Shown: positions 16,690-24,656, counted from the stretch's first letter. The stretch: 37,519 nucleotides of DNA from Lachnospiraceae bacterium (GCA_022790855.1 JAAVYA010000010.1:1-37519), one strand, 5' to 3'. Made by a program: numbers and translations. The notes: generated by a model not told the origin, from the sequence alone.

Positions 16690-17172
16690 ATGGATATCAC
16701 ACGGGAAGCAATAGAAGGAATGATAAGGGAAATCATTCAGGAACAGTTGGATCAGTCTGATGATATGGGAAGCAGTTCCTGGGAAGACAGACAAGAAGAA
16801 CGGCTGCGGGAAAAAGCAGAGGGCCTGATCAAGGTGCAGGTCCCGGATGTGAAAATGAACCAAAAAGATCGTCTGGACACGGGAAAACAGAAGGACATGG
16901 TGTTTACTCATGATTTATTTTCACTTGCTGAGAGCCCAAGATTGGGCTGCGGTGTGATGGAAATGGATCACACCACCTTTGAATGGAGGCTAAATTATGA
17001 TGAGATTGATTATGTGATAGAAGGGTCTTTGACCATTATAAAAAATGGTAAGCGTGTTACAGCAGGGCCGGGTGAGCTGATTTTGATTCCCAAAGGCTCC
17101 TCCATTCAGTTCTCTGTGCCGGAAAAAGCGCGGTTTTTATATGTGACGTATCCGGCGGAGTGGAATGCTTAA
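16690..17172 (+). CDS. eutQ: EutQ, cupin-fold acetate kinase-like protein
   Basis: A 160-residue EutQ of the short Firmicute type. The cupin segment covers about residues 75-158 (MEMDHTTFEWRLNYDEIDYVIEGSLTI, TAGPGELILIPKGSSIQFSVPEKARFLYVTYP). EutQ of Salmonella has acetate kinase activity, so with the PduL domain it could make ATP from acetyl phosphate. The first 22 residues (MDITREAIEGMIREIIQEQL...) are an amphipathic helix followed by a charged linker, consistent with an encapsulation peptide. I chose the ATG at 16690 with GGGAG upstream; an open frame extends back into eutH. Last gene of the operon. Confidence 0.88.
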   Translation: MDITREAIEGMIREIIQEQLDQSDDMGSSSWEDRQEERLREKAEGLIKVQVPDVKMNQKDRLDTGKQKDMVFTHDLFSLAESPRLGCGVMEMDHTTFEWRLNYDEIDYVIEGSLTIIKNGKRVTAGPGELILIPKGSSIQFSVPEKARFLYVTYPAEWNA

Positions 17173-17199
17173 CAACAGTTGAGAGGATGAGAAGGGGAC

Positions 17200-17248
17200 G
17201 CCAGGGAAAAGGGGGCGAAGCGGCCGCAACACTCCCCTTTTCTCTGGC
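17200..17248 (+). terminator. Strong hairpin after eutQ, possible operon end
   Basis: Arms GCCAGGGAAAAGGGG (17200-17214) and CCCCTTTTCTCTGGC (17234-17248) pair over 15 bases with one G-U. There is no T-run behind it, so it may be a transcript-stabilising structure or part of a repeat: the 20 bases 17194-17213 match 20239-20258 at 18 positions. Confidence 0.45.
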
Positions 17249-17439
17249 TGTGCATCTTGGGCTCTTAAGTAAGGGATTGGTTCATAGAATATTCGCGAAT
17301 CACAGCACAGGTTGTTCTGGAAAAAAGTGTTTGAAACAGGACTTGATTTTTAGAATTCCAGAAGATATAATGAAAGAAAAAAGAGGTATCCAATTATGAT
17401 AGTGTATTGGATGGTTTTTGTTGTTTTAAGAGGAAATGT

Positions 17440-18387
17440 ATGAAGAGTAAAGTAAGATTATATTTTTTTGCAGGCATATTTCTGACAGTAATGTTTATTG
17501 CTTTTTTTGTTTGGGAAATGGAAAAGAGAGGAGAAAAATTTGGAGTTTTGTGCCCTGTATTTCAGGAAAAGGGAGGGGGATCGATTTGGGTTTCGGAGCA
17601 AGTATGTGGGGTGCAGGCAAAGGAGATTTTGGGAGATCAGGAAATAGGGGAAGCTTTGGGAAATGCGCAGTCCGGGACGGATGATAGGGACTCTGTATCG
17701 AAAGAGGCGGCAGAGGAAAAAAGTCGCTTGGAGCGTCTGGTTTGTGAGACAAGGGCGGGAGAGACGTTAGAGGAAGCAATTTTGACGCCGGAACTTGTGA
17801 GCAGACTTTTTTATAGTGAAGAGATTTCAGATGATGTGCGGCAGCGGATTTGGGGGAGATCTTATCAGGAGAATGACCAGATTTCTCTGGAAGATTTACG
17901 GTATTTGCGGGTGCTTCACAGGGGCTTTGACGGTGCGGTTCATGTGGGGGAGCTGATGGTACATAGGCAGATAGCAGACGATGTGTTGGAGATCATGCAG
18001 CAGTTATATGAAAATGATTATCCCATTGAGAAAATGGTTTTGGTGGATGAATACGGTGGTTCGGATGAAGCTTCTATGGAGGATAATAATACATCTGCAT
18101 TTAATTTTCGGATGATTGCCGGGACAAATAAGATGTCTAACCACAGTATGGGGCTCGCGATTGACGTCAATCCCAGATATAATCCTTATGTGAAGGAGAA
18201 GAGCAGCGGGGAGCTTCTGGTAAGCCCGGAAAATGGAAGAACGTATGTGGAGAGGTCGAAAGATATTCCATACGAGATTCAGGAAGGGGATTTATGTCTG
18301 GAGTTGTTTTTGGAACATGGGTTTACTTGGGGAGGAAATTGGAATGGGGTGAAGGATTATCAGCATTTCGAAAAGGCTTTTGAATAA
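17440..18387 (+). CDS. Membrane-anchored M15-type peptidase (VanY/DacB-like)
   Basis: A 315-residue protein with a basic start and one membrane segment at about 6-25, then a low-complexity charged stretch to about residue 110 and a C-terminal peptidase M15 domain (PF13539 type). The zinc-site motifs are visible: HSMGLAIDVNP with H235 and D242, and YQHFEK with H309. Such enzymes trim peptidoglycan stem peptides (L,D- or D,D-carboxypeptidase or endopeptidase) outside the cell. I chose the ATG at 17440, with AAGAGGAAA upstream, because the hydrophobic anchor follows at once. It is a single gene, ended by a palindromic element. The exact bond cleaved cannot be read from sequence. Confidence 0.82.
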   Translation: MKSKVRLYFFAGIFLTVMFIAFFVWEMEKRGEKFGVLCPVFQEKGGGSIWVSEQVCGVQAKEILGDQEIGEALGNAQSGTDDRDSVSKEAAEEKSRLERLVCETRAGETLEEAILTPELVSRLFYSEEISDDVRQRIWGRSYQENDQISLEDLRYLRVLHRGFDGAVHVGELMVHRQIADDVLEIMQQLYENDYPIEKMVLVDEYGGSDEASMEDNNTSAFNFRMIAGTNKMSNHSMGLAIDVNPRYNPYVKEKSSGELLVSPENGRTYVERSKDIPYEIQEGDLCLELFLEHGFTWGGNWNGVKDYQHFEKAFE

Positions 18388-18445
18388 GAGCAAGTAGAAC
18401 GTTATTGTAAATAATAGCATTTTTTTAGAAGGGCGTCCTAATAAA

Positions 18446-18557
18446 TGAAAATGAGGCTGTCGCATTAAGATTTGATAATACAAGATACAGCAGAAAACGC
18501 AGTAAGATCTGACAATATCTTGTATATGCTTTTCTTAATGCGACAGCCTTGAAAATG
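18446..18557. mobile_element. 96-bp palindromic MITE-like element with 8-bp target duplication
   Basis: A perfect 16-bp inverted repeat, AGGCTGTCGCATTAAG (18454-18469) and its complement (18534-18549), encloses a second perfect 10-bp inverted repeat (ATACAAGATA and complement). The element is flanked by the direct repeat TGAAAATG at 18446-18453 and 18550-18557. This is the signature of a non-autonomous insertion. An 8-bp duplication fits families such as ISL3 or IS66, but the family is not proven. Lying between convergent genes, it probably also acts as a bidirectional terminator. Confidence 0.75.
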
Positions 18558-18575
18558 TTTGTAAAGAGGAATGAT

Positions 18576-19379
18576 TTATAATTTCTTTAAATACCGCTTC
18601 TCTGCCAAGCCCAATAGCCCGTAGAGAAGCATCGCCATAATACATAAAAGGACAATACTCATAATAACCCAATCCAGTTTGAAGACCTGGCTTCCATAAA
18701 TAATCAGATACCCAAGGCCGCTGCGGGCGGCAATAAATTCACCGATAATGACGCCTACCAGGCATAAGCCGATGTTTACCTTCATCAGAGAGAACAGGGC
18801 CGGAATGTTGGAGGGGAGAATTACTTTTGTCATTACATGGCGCCTGGTTCCGCCCAGGCTGTAGATGAGCTTGATTTTTTCCGGATCTACGGATTGGAAA
18901 CTGGTATATAAGCTTAAGATGGAACCAAAAATGGCCACGGACATGCCTGTGACAATGATTGTTTTGTAATTGGCCCCTAGCCATACGATCAACAGAGGAG
19001 CCAGCGCGGATTTGGGCAGGCTGTTTAAAATAACCAGATACGGTTCCAATGTTTCGGAAAGCTTCTGGTTAAACCACAAAAGAACCGTGATCAAGAGGGC
19101 GCAGAGGATTACCAGAAAGAAGCTTACCACGGTTTCCATTAAAGTAATACCTATGTGGTTTAACAGGGATTTGTCCATCAACATCTGGTAAAAGCAAAGC
19201 AGAACTTTAGAAGGGCTGCTGAAAATAAAAGAATCCAAAAGCCCCAGTGCAGTACTTCCTTCCCAAAGTCCCGCAAACAGCACAAATATCAGGAAACGGC
19301 TACAGACTACCGTACGGTGGTGACGCTTTCGGGCAGACAGATATTTTTGTTGAGCAATGGAAATATCACTCATTTTCAT
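18576..19379 (-). CDS. ABC transporter permease, NitT/TauT (SsuC-like) family
   Basis: A 267-residue inner-membrane permease with about six membrane segments and the conserved binding-protein-dependent loop around GGTRRHVMTKVILPSNIPALFS, where the ATPase docks. LEPYLVILNSLPKSALAPLLIVWLG and VGVIIGEFIAARSGLGYLI are typical of transporters for nitrate, sulfonates, taurine or thiamine precursors. The substrate cannot be told. The gene overlaps the upstream ATPase gene by 14 bases, so they are translationally coupled. AAGGAG lies just upstream; a second ATG at 19373 is equally possible. No substrate-binding protein gene is in the window. Confidence 0.88.
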   Translation of the reverse strand: MKMSDISIAQQKYLSARKRHHRTVVCSRFLIFVLFAGLWEGSTALGLLDSFIFSSPSKVLLCFYQMLMDKSLLNHIGITLMETVVSFFLVILCALLITVLLWFNQKLSETLEPYLVILNSLPKSALAPLLIVWLGANYKTIIVTGMSVAIFGSILSLYTSFQSVDPEKIKLIYSLGGTRRHVMTKVILPSNIPALFSLMKVNIGLCLVGVIIGEFIAARSGLGYLIIYGSQVFKLDWVIMSIVLLCIMAMLLYGLLGLAEKRYLKKL

Positions 19380-20133
19380 TCATCTCCTTCCAAAGCAAAT
19401 TGAAATAATCTTTAAATTCTGGTGTGTTTCTCCGTTCTAACGGCGATAGATGTTCCGGAAATTCAATGGAAATTATATTTTTTATGGTGCCCGGGCGTTT
19501 GGTTAGCACGATTACTCGGTTGGCTAAGCTTACGGCTTCTGACAGGTCATGGGTAACCAGAATAGCAGTTTTTTGTTCCTTACGGATGATAGAACCGATG
19601 TCATCCCCTACCATTAGGCGTGTCTGATAATCTAGGGCGGAAAACGGCTCATCCAGCAGAAGAAGCTTTGGTTCCAGGGCTAATGTGCGAATCAGGGCGG
19701 CCCGCTGCCGCATCCCTCCGGAGAGCTGGGAGGGCCTGGCGTCCTTGAATTTGTACAGGCCATAAGTTTTTAGCATATCCAATACGGTTTCCCTGCGCTC
19801 TTCCGTGAGCTTTTTTTGGATTTCCGGGCCCAACAGGACATTTTGCTCGATGGTGCGCCATTCGAACAGGTGGTCGTGCTGGAGCATATACCCAATCGTA
19901 CCGCTGCCTTTGTGGAATAATTTTTGTCCATAAAGTAAAATAGAACCGTGTTCCGGTTCCAAAAGTCCGCTGGACAAAGACAGCAGGGTGGATTTGCCGC
20001 ATCCGCTGGGGCCTACAATGGCAACGAACTCACCCTGGCAGACCGTGAAATTTATGTTTGTCAAAGCAGGCGTCTCCCCTTGCAGCGTATGATAGGAATA
20101 GCCTACAGATTGTAATTCCAGGAGTTTCTCCAT
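19366..20133 (-). CDS. ABC transporter ATP-binding protein, NitT/TauT (SsuB-like) family
   Basis: A 255-residue ATPase. Walker A is GPSGCGKST, the Q-loop lies in YMLQHDHLFEW, the signature is LSGGMRQRAAL, Walker B is LLLLDEPFSALD and the H-loop is VTHDLSEAV. The YQTRLMVGDD stretch and VIVLTKRPGTI are typical of the SsuB/TauB group. It energises the neighbouring permease. A GGAGC ribosome site precedes the ATG, and the upstream region on the minus strand has a TATAAT box (about 20155-20160) without a clear -35. Confidence 0.9.
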   Translation of the reverse strand: MEKLLELQSVGYSYHTLQGETPALTNINFTVCQGEFVAIVGPSGCGKSTLLSLSSGLLEPEHGSILLYGQKLFHKGSGTIGYMLQHDHLFEWRTIEQNVLLGPEIQKKLTEERRETVLDMLKTYGLYKFKDARPSQLSGGMRQRAALIRTLALEPKLLLLDEPFSALDYQTRLMVGDDIGSIIRKEQKTAILVTHDLSEAVSLANRVIVLTKRPGTIKNIISIEFPEHLSPLERRNTPEFKDYFNLLWKEMNENE

Positions 20134-20433
20134 ATTGTTGCTCCAATTATATTTTGTATTATAATATGTACTTTTAGATGGAATGTGAAATGGTTGTTAC
20201 TATTGACGGTCAATGTCAGTGAGTTAAGCGTTCCTGAAAGGGACGCCGGGGAAAAGGGAGTGAAACAGGCGCAAATGGTAACAAATGGTTTGCAATTTGG
20301 CAGGGTTTCAGGTAGAATGATATTTGGATGCGGACGGAAGCTTGGGAGGGTTTTTCCTCACGCAAACTGGGGATCGAAATATCATCTATTATTATTGTGT
20401 TGTAAGATAGAGAGGTTGGAAGGGGAAGTAGTT
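20134..20433. other. Divergent intergenic region with repeat fragments
   Basis: It separates the minus-strand ABC genes from queH. It contains a 20-base copy (20239-20258) of the sequence that starts the post-eutQ hairpin, and a perfect 9-base inverted repeat ATGATATTT/AAATATCAT (20317-20325 and 20377-20385) with about 50 bases between. An open plus-strand frame runs through it into queH but has no codon or family support. Confidence 0.45.
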
Positions 20434-21090
20434 ATGGCGGAAAGGGTTAATTATCAAAGGAAGATGGAAGAGGTGATTGGCCGGCATCGGGAGGCAGGGG
20501 AGGTGCCGAGGCTGATGCTTCATAGTTGTTGTGCGCCTTGCAGCAGTTATGTGTTGGAATATTTGTCGGAGTATTTTGAGATTACGGTATTTTATTATAA
20601 TCCGAATATTGATCCGGAGGAAGAGTATAGAAAGAGGGTTCGGGAACAGGAGAACTTGATTGGGAGGATGGATGTGAAATATCCGGTCCAGTTTTTGGAA
20701 GGAAGCTTTGATCAGGAATGCTTCTATGAGATGGCAAAGGGGATGGAGGAGTTAGCGGAGGGCGGTAAGAGGTGTTTTGCGTGTTATGAACTGCGTCTGC
20801 GACAGACGGCTCAGAGAGCCAAGGAGCAGGGGATGGATTATTTTACCACGACCTTGTCGATCAGTCCCAGGAAGAATGCGGGGAAGCTCAATGAGATTGG
20901 ACTGGCTTTGGGGGAGGAATATGGGGTGCCTTATCTGACGAGTGATTTCAAGAAGAAGGACGGGTATCGCCGTTCCGTGGAGCTGTCGAAAGAATATGGA
21001 TTGTATCGGCAGGATTACTGCGGATGTATATTTTCCAAGCGGCAGAGGGAAAAAGAACGTAACGGCCTTACCATACGGACTTTGCAGTAA
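20434..21090 (+). CDS. queH: Epoxyqueuosine reductase QueH
   Basis: A 218-residue protein of the QueH (DUF208) family, which performs the last step of queuosine synthesis, reduction of epoxyqueuosine in tRNA, in bacteria lacking QueG. The cysteine pairs for iron-sulfur and metal binding are visible: HSCCAPCSSY (C32, C33, C36), CFACYELR (C114, C117) and DYCGCIFS (C196, C198). TTLSISPRKN and LTSDFKKKDGYRRS are family-typical. I chose the ATG at 20434, with AGGGGAA upstream; the frame is open to 20185 without family sequence. The last residues, about NGLTIRTLQ, and the stop codon are encoded by a dispersed repeat. Confidence 0.9.
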   Translation: MAERVNYQRKMEEVIGRHREAGEVPRLMLHSCCAPCSSYVLEYLSEYFEITVFYYNPNIDPEEEYRKRVREQENLIGRMDVKYPVQFLEGSFDQECFYEMAKGMEELAEGGKRCFACYELRLRQTAQRAKEQGMDYFTTTLSISPRKNAGKLNEIGLALGEEYGVPYLTSDFKKKDGYRRSVELSKEYGLYRQDYCGCIFSKRQREKERNGLTIRTLQ

Positions 21091-21115
21091 ATGCAAAGCC
21101 CTGAGCGGAACTGTT
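21057..21115. repeat. Partial copy of the asd-end repeat, overlapping the queH stop
   Basis: Positions 21070-21115 match 23924-23969 closely (shared CATACGGACTTTGCAGTAAA and onward, with a few changes). The internal hairpin GGACTTTGCA/TGCAAAGCCC is retained with one mismatch. The left part of the longer element is missing. The TAA of queH lies in the loop of this hairpin. Confidence 0.65.
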
Positions 21116-21190
21116 CTAAGAGAGCAGCAATTAAAATAGGATTCTATGATTTGAAAATAGAAAAAGAGAATGAGAAAGTGAGGAATTATT

Positions 21191-22600
21191 ATGGCGCAAT
21201 TATGGGGCGGGAGGTTTACGAAGGAAACGGACAAGCTGGTGTATCAGTTTAATGCGTCTATTGCCTTTGATCAAAGGTTCTATAAACAGGATATCGAGGG
21301 CAGTATGGCCCATGTTTGCATGCTGGCAAAGCAGGGAATCCTTACAAAAGAAGAGATGCAGGCGATCGTAAAAGAACTGACGGATATCAGCCGTGAGGTG
21401 GAAGAAGGAACTCTGGAAATTACAGAAGAATATGAGGACATCCATAGTTTTGTGGAAGCGAATCTGATTAAACGGCTGGGAGACGTGGGAAAAAAGCTGC
21501 ATACCGGGAGAAGCCGGAACGATCAGGTGGCATTAGATATGAAACTGTACACCAGACTGGAAGTATTGTATACGGATGTGCTGCTGAAGGACTTATTAAA
21601 AGTGCTTTTAAGAATTATGGAAGAGAATCTCGATACGATTATGCCGGGTTTTACCCATTTGCAGAAGGCGCAGCCTATTACGCTTTCTCATCATATGGGG
21701 GCTTATTTTGAAATGTTTAAACGGGATCGTCTGCGGCTAAAAGATATTTATGCCAGAATGAATTACTGTCCCTTAGGCTCTGGCGCACTGGCAGGCACGA
21801 CGTATCCCCTGGACCGGGAATATACGGCGGAGATTTTAGGATTTTACGGCCCTACCTTAAACAGCATGGATTCCGTGGCGGACCGGGATTATCTGATTGA
21901 ATTTTTATCTGCTTTGGCAACGATTATGATGCATTTAAGCCGGTTCTGCGAAGAAATTATCCTTTGGAACAGCAATGAATATCAATTTGTGGAGATGGAC
22001 GACAGCTACAGCACCGGGAGCAGTATTATGCCCCAGAAAAAGAATCCTGATATTGCAGAGCTGGTGCGGGGCAAGACCGGGCGTGTGTATGGGGCGCTGA
22101 TGTCCCTGCTGACAACCATGAAGGGAATTCCTTTGGCATATAATAAAGATATGCAAGAAGATAAGGAGCTGGCTTTTGACGCCATGGATACGGTGAAGCA
22201 TTGTCTGGCGTTATTTACCGGGATGCTGGATACGATGAAATTCTGCAAGGAGGAAATGAGAAAAAGCGCCAATAATGGTTTTACCAATGCTACGGATGCG
22301 GCGGATTATTTGGTAAATCACGGAGTACCCTTCCGGGATGCCCATGGAATTGTAGGACAGCTTGTGCTTCAGTGTATTGAACAGAAGATTGCCTTGGATG
22401 AAATGCCTCTTTCCCAGCTTCAGGCAGTCTGCCCGGCCTTTGAGGAAGATGTATTTGAAGCCATTTCCATGGAGACCTGCGTGAACAAGCGGCTGACCGT
22501 CGGCGCACCCGGCAGGGAGGCCATGGAACAAGTGATCGCATTGGAGAAAGAATACTTGTCCAAGGAATGGCAGGATGAAGAAGCGAAGAAGTGGAAGTAA
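21191..22600 (+). CDS. argH: Argininosuccinate lyase
   Basis: A 469-residue enzyme of the fumarase/aspartase superfamily that splits argininosuccinate into arginine and fumarate, the last step of arginine synthesis. Clear motifs are MAQLWGGRF at the start, HTGRSRNDQVA near residue 100, the superfamily signature GSSIMPQKKNPD at about 275-286, and GFTNATDAADYLV. Length matches the family. The ribosome site GTGAGGAATT precedes the ATG. No other arginine genes are adjacent in this window. Confidence 0.96.
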   Translation: MAQLWGGRFTKETDKLVYQFNASIAFDQRFYKQDIEGSMAHVCMLAKQGILTKEEMQAIVKELTDISREVEEGTLEITEEYEDIHSFVEANLIKRLGDVGKKLHTGRSRNDQVALDMKLYTRLEVLYTDVLLKDLLKVLLRIMEENLDTIMPGFTHLQKAQPITLSHHMGAYFEMFKRDRLRLKDIYARMNYCPLGSGALAGTTYPLDREYTAEILGFYGPTLNSMDSVADRDYLIEFLSALATIMMHLSRFCEEIILWNSNEYQFVEMDDSYSTGSSIMPQKKNPDIAELVRGKTGRVYGALMSLLTTMKGIPLAYNKDMQEDKELAFDAMDTVKHCLALFTGMLDTMKFCKEEMRKSANNGFTNATDAADYLVNHGVPFRDAHGIVGQLVLQCIEQKIALDEMPLSQLQAVCPAFEEDVFEAISMETCVNKRLTVGAPGREAMEQVIALEKEYLSKEWQDEEAKKWK

Positions 22601-22740
22601 AGATGTTTTGTAGATTTTAACAAAAGATTGTCACAAAAGAAGCTATTTTCCGGCACAAATCAGATTGCATTTTTGGCGGAAATAGATTAGTATGTTATAA
22701 AAACAGATGTTTGTTTCAGACGGACAAAAGGAGAAAAAGG

Positions 22741-23826
22741 ATGAGTGGAAAGTTAAAAGTCGGCATTTTAGGCGGGACAGGAATGGTAGGACAGCGCTTT
22801 ATTGCCCTGTTGGAGAATCATCCCTGGTTTGAAGTGGCTGCAGTCGCAGCAAGCCCCCGCTCTGCAGACAAGACATATGAGGAGGCTCTTTCGGGCCGTT
22901 GGAAAATGGATACCCCGCTGCCGGAAGCCGTAAAACATATTCCGGTGATGAATGTAAATGAAGTGGAGTCAGTGGCTTCTCAAGTAGATTTCGTGTTCAG
23001 CGCCGTGGATATGTCAAAAGAAGAGATTAAAGCCATTGAAGAAGCTTATGCCAAGACGGAGACGCCTGTGGTTTCCAATAACAGCGCCCACCGCTGGACG
23101 CCGGATGTTCCTATGATGGTGCCGGAGATCAATCCCCAGCACACGGATATTATCCCCTTCCAGAAGCAGCGCTTAGGAACAAAACGGGGATTTGTGGCGG
23201 TAAAGCCCAATTGCTCCATCCAAAGCTATGCTCCGGTATTGACCGCGTGGAAGGAATTTGATCCTTATGAAGTGGTGGCGACAACGTATCAGGCTATTTC
23301 AGGCGCTGGAAAGACCTTTCGGGACTGGCCGGAGATGGAAGGGAATATTATCCCCTATATCGGCGGAGAAGAAGAAAAAAGTGAAAAAGAACCCCTGCGT
23401 CTGTGGGGCAATATACAAGACGGCGTAATTGTCCCGGCCGAGAGTCCGATTATCACATGCCAATGTATCCGGGTTCCGGTGCTGAACGGGCATACGGCGG
23501 CAGTATTTGTGAAATTTCATAAGAAGCCCGAAAAAGAGCAACTGATTGAGAAGCTGGTGAATTTTAAAGGGGTCCCACAAGAACTTCATCTGCCCAGCGC
23601 ACCAGAGCAGTTTATCCAATATCTGGAGGAAGACAACCGTCCCCAGGTTGCCTTAGACGTAGACTTTGAAAAAGGTATGGGCATCAGCGTAGGGCGTCTC
23701 AGAGAAGATACGGTATATGATTATAAATTTGTAGGCTTGTCCCACAATACGGTTCGGGGAGCGGCAGGGGGCGCCGTACTGTGCGCGGAGCTTTTAAAAG
23801 CCCAGGGCTACATTTTGGCCAAATAG
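22741..23826 (+). CDS. asd: Aspartate-semialdehyde dehydrogenase
   Basis: A 361-residue enzyme reducing aspartyl phosphate to aspartate semialdehyde for lysine, threonine, methionine and diaminopimelate synthesis. The N-terminal nucleotide loop GILGGTGMVGQRF (residues 8-20) and the active-site cysteine C158 in KPNCSIQSYAP are clear; YQAISGAGK is also conserved. It belongs to the fungal/archaeal-like subgroup by its FSALP-less FVFSAVDMSKEE segment. I chose the ATG at 22741 (AAAAGGAG upstream). The stop codon lies inside the target duplication of the following insertion element. Confidence 0.94.
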   Translation: MSGKLKVGILGGTGMVGQRFIALLENHPWFEVAAVAASPRSADKTYEEALSGRWKMDTPLPEAVKHIPVMNVNEVESVASQVDFVFSAVDMSKEEIKAIEEAYAKTETPVVSNNSAHRWTPDVPMMVPEINPQHTDIIPFQKQRLGTKRGFVAVKPNCSIQSYAPVLTAWKEFDPYEVVATTYQAISGAGKTFRDWPEMEGNIIPYIGGEEEKSEKEPLRLWGNIQDGVIVPAESPIITCQCIRVPVLNGHTAAVFVKFHKKPEKEQLIEKLVNFKGVPQELHLPSAPEQFIQYLEEDNRPQVALDVDFEKGMGISVGRLREDTVYDYKFVGLSHNTVRGAAGGAVLCAELLKAQGYILAK

Positions 23827-23978
23827 TAGTAACAGTTCAGCTTTCGGCTTCACTGTTACGGAATCCGGCTCATTTGGAAGTTTGCCTGTGGCAAAGAGCC
23901 GAATTCCCATCATGCCAGCTTTATCCATACGGACTTTGCAGTAAATGCAAAGTCCTGGGCTGAACTGTTACAAATAGT
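23821..23978. mobile_element. 143-bp MITE/REP-like element inserted at the asd stop codon
   Basis: Perfect 13-bp terminal inverted repeats GTAACAGTTCAGC (23829-23841) and GCTGAACTGTTAC (23959-23971) bound the element, flanked by the direct repeat AAATAGT at 23821-23827 and 23972-23978. Inside are nested hairpins: CGGCTC/GAGCCG around TTTGCC/GGCAAA, and a perfect 10-bp stem GGACTTTGCA/TGCAAAGTCC (23931-23955). No coding capacity. Related pieces occur at 21057-21115 and 16633-16663. It probably doubles as a transcript end for asd. Confidence 0.7.
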
Positions 23979-24073
23979 GCAAAAGACAGTGGATGGCAGT
24001 ATTCGGCTTTTTTGTGTTTTTCCTTTGGAAAAGCAGGGCCAAAATGCTGCTTTGAGTACAAAGGAGGCATTAC

Positions 24074-24550
24074 ATGAGCCGGTTTCAGACGGAGAATGTC
24101 CAATGGCTGTTTCAAGATTCTGCGGATGTGGAACAGATCAGAAGGAAGCTGCTGAAAGAACAGCGCAGATTGGAACGGGAACGGGGCAAACTGGAAATGG
24201 AGCGGGAGCAGTTAAAAAAACAGAAACATGCGGAAGAACAGCGGATGCTGCGGGAAGCCCAGCTTTTTGAAACCAAGTGGCGTATCCTGGAGGAAGAATA
24301 TGCAAAACTGGCCAAAGAGCGTCAGGCATTTGAAGAGGAACAGAAAGCTTATCAAAACAGTCAGCCTTGTGATATCAGCCAGCTTCCGGAAGAATTGTTT
24401 TTTTGCGGCGTCAGCAGTGAACTGAGCATGAAAAAACGCTATAAAGATTTAATTAAAATCTTTCATCCGGATAATCTGGATGGCAACACCCAGATTCTGC
24501 AGAAAATCAATCAGGAATATGATGAAATGAAGCGGATTTTCTGCGGATAG
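24074..24550 (+). CDS. Coiled-coil protein with C-terminal J-domain-like motif
   Basis: A 158-residue protein. Residues about 18-95 are almost purely charged with a heptad pattern, predicting a long coiled coil. The C-terminus, about 110-156, resembles a short J domain: KKRYKDLIKIFHPDNLDGN with the HPD tripeptide at 131-133, followed by INQEYDEMKR like helix III/IV. HPD is the DnaK-stimulating motif of J proteins, so a co-chaperone or a DnaJ-derived scaffold is possible; the role is unknown. ACAAAGGAGG lies upstream of the ATG. It has no obvious operon partner. Confidence 0.72.
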   Translation: MSRFQTENVQWLFQDSADVEQIRRKLLKEQRRLERERGKLEMEREQLKKQKHAEEQRMLREAQLFETKWRILEEEYAKLAKERQAFEEEQKAYQNSQPCDISQLPEELFFCGVSSELSMKKRYKDLIKIFHPDNLDGNTQILQKINQEYDEMKRIFCG

Positions 24551-24605
24551 CGGCAGAAAATCCTTTGTCTGTGTATATACATTCTGAAAATCATAAATTC
24601 CCATA

Positions 24606-24634
24606 TTTACTCAAAAGTTAAATTATGATATACT
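24606..24634 (+). promoter_or_regulatory. Predicted promoter of the DUF234-type ATPase gene
   Basis: TTTACT (24606-24611) and TATACT (24629-24634) are separated by 17 bases and lie about 65 bases before the ATG at 24701, in an AT-rich stretch. Prediction from consensus only. Confidence 0.45.
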
Positions 24635-24656
24635 TCAATCATGACTTCACTGACAT

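Noticed and set aside
17160..17399. 79-codon plus-strand frame after eutQ
   Set aside because: It runs through the strong post-eutQ hairpin, overlaps the eutQ end, has no ribosome binding site and no protein-like segment.
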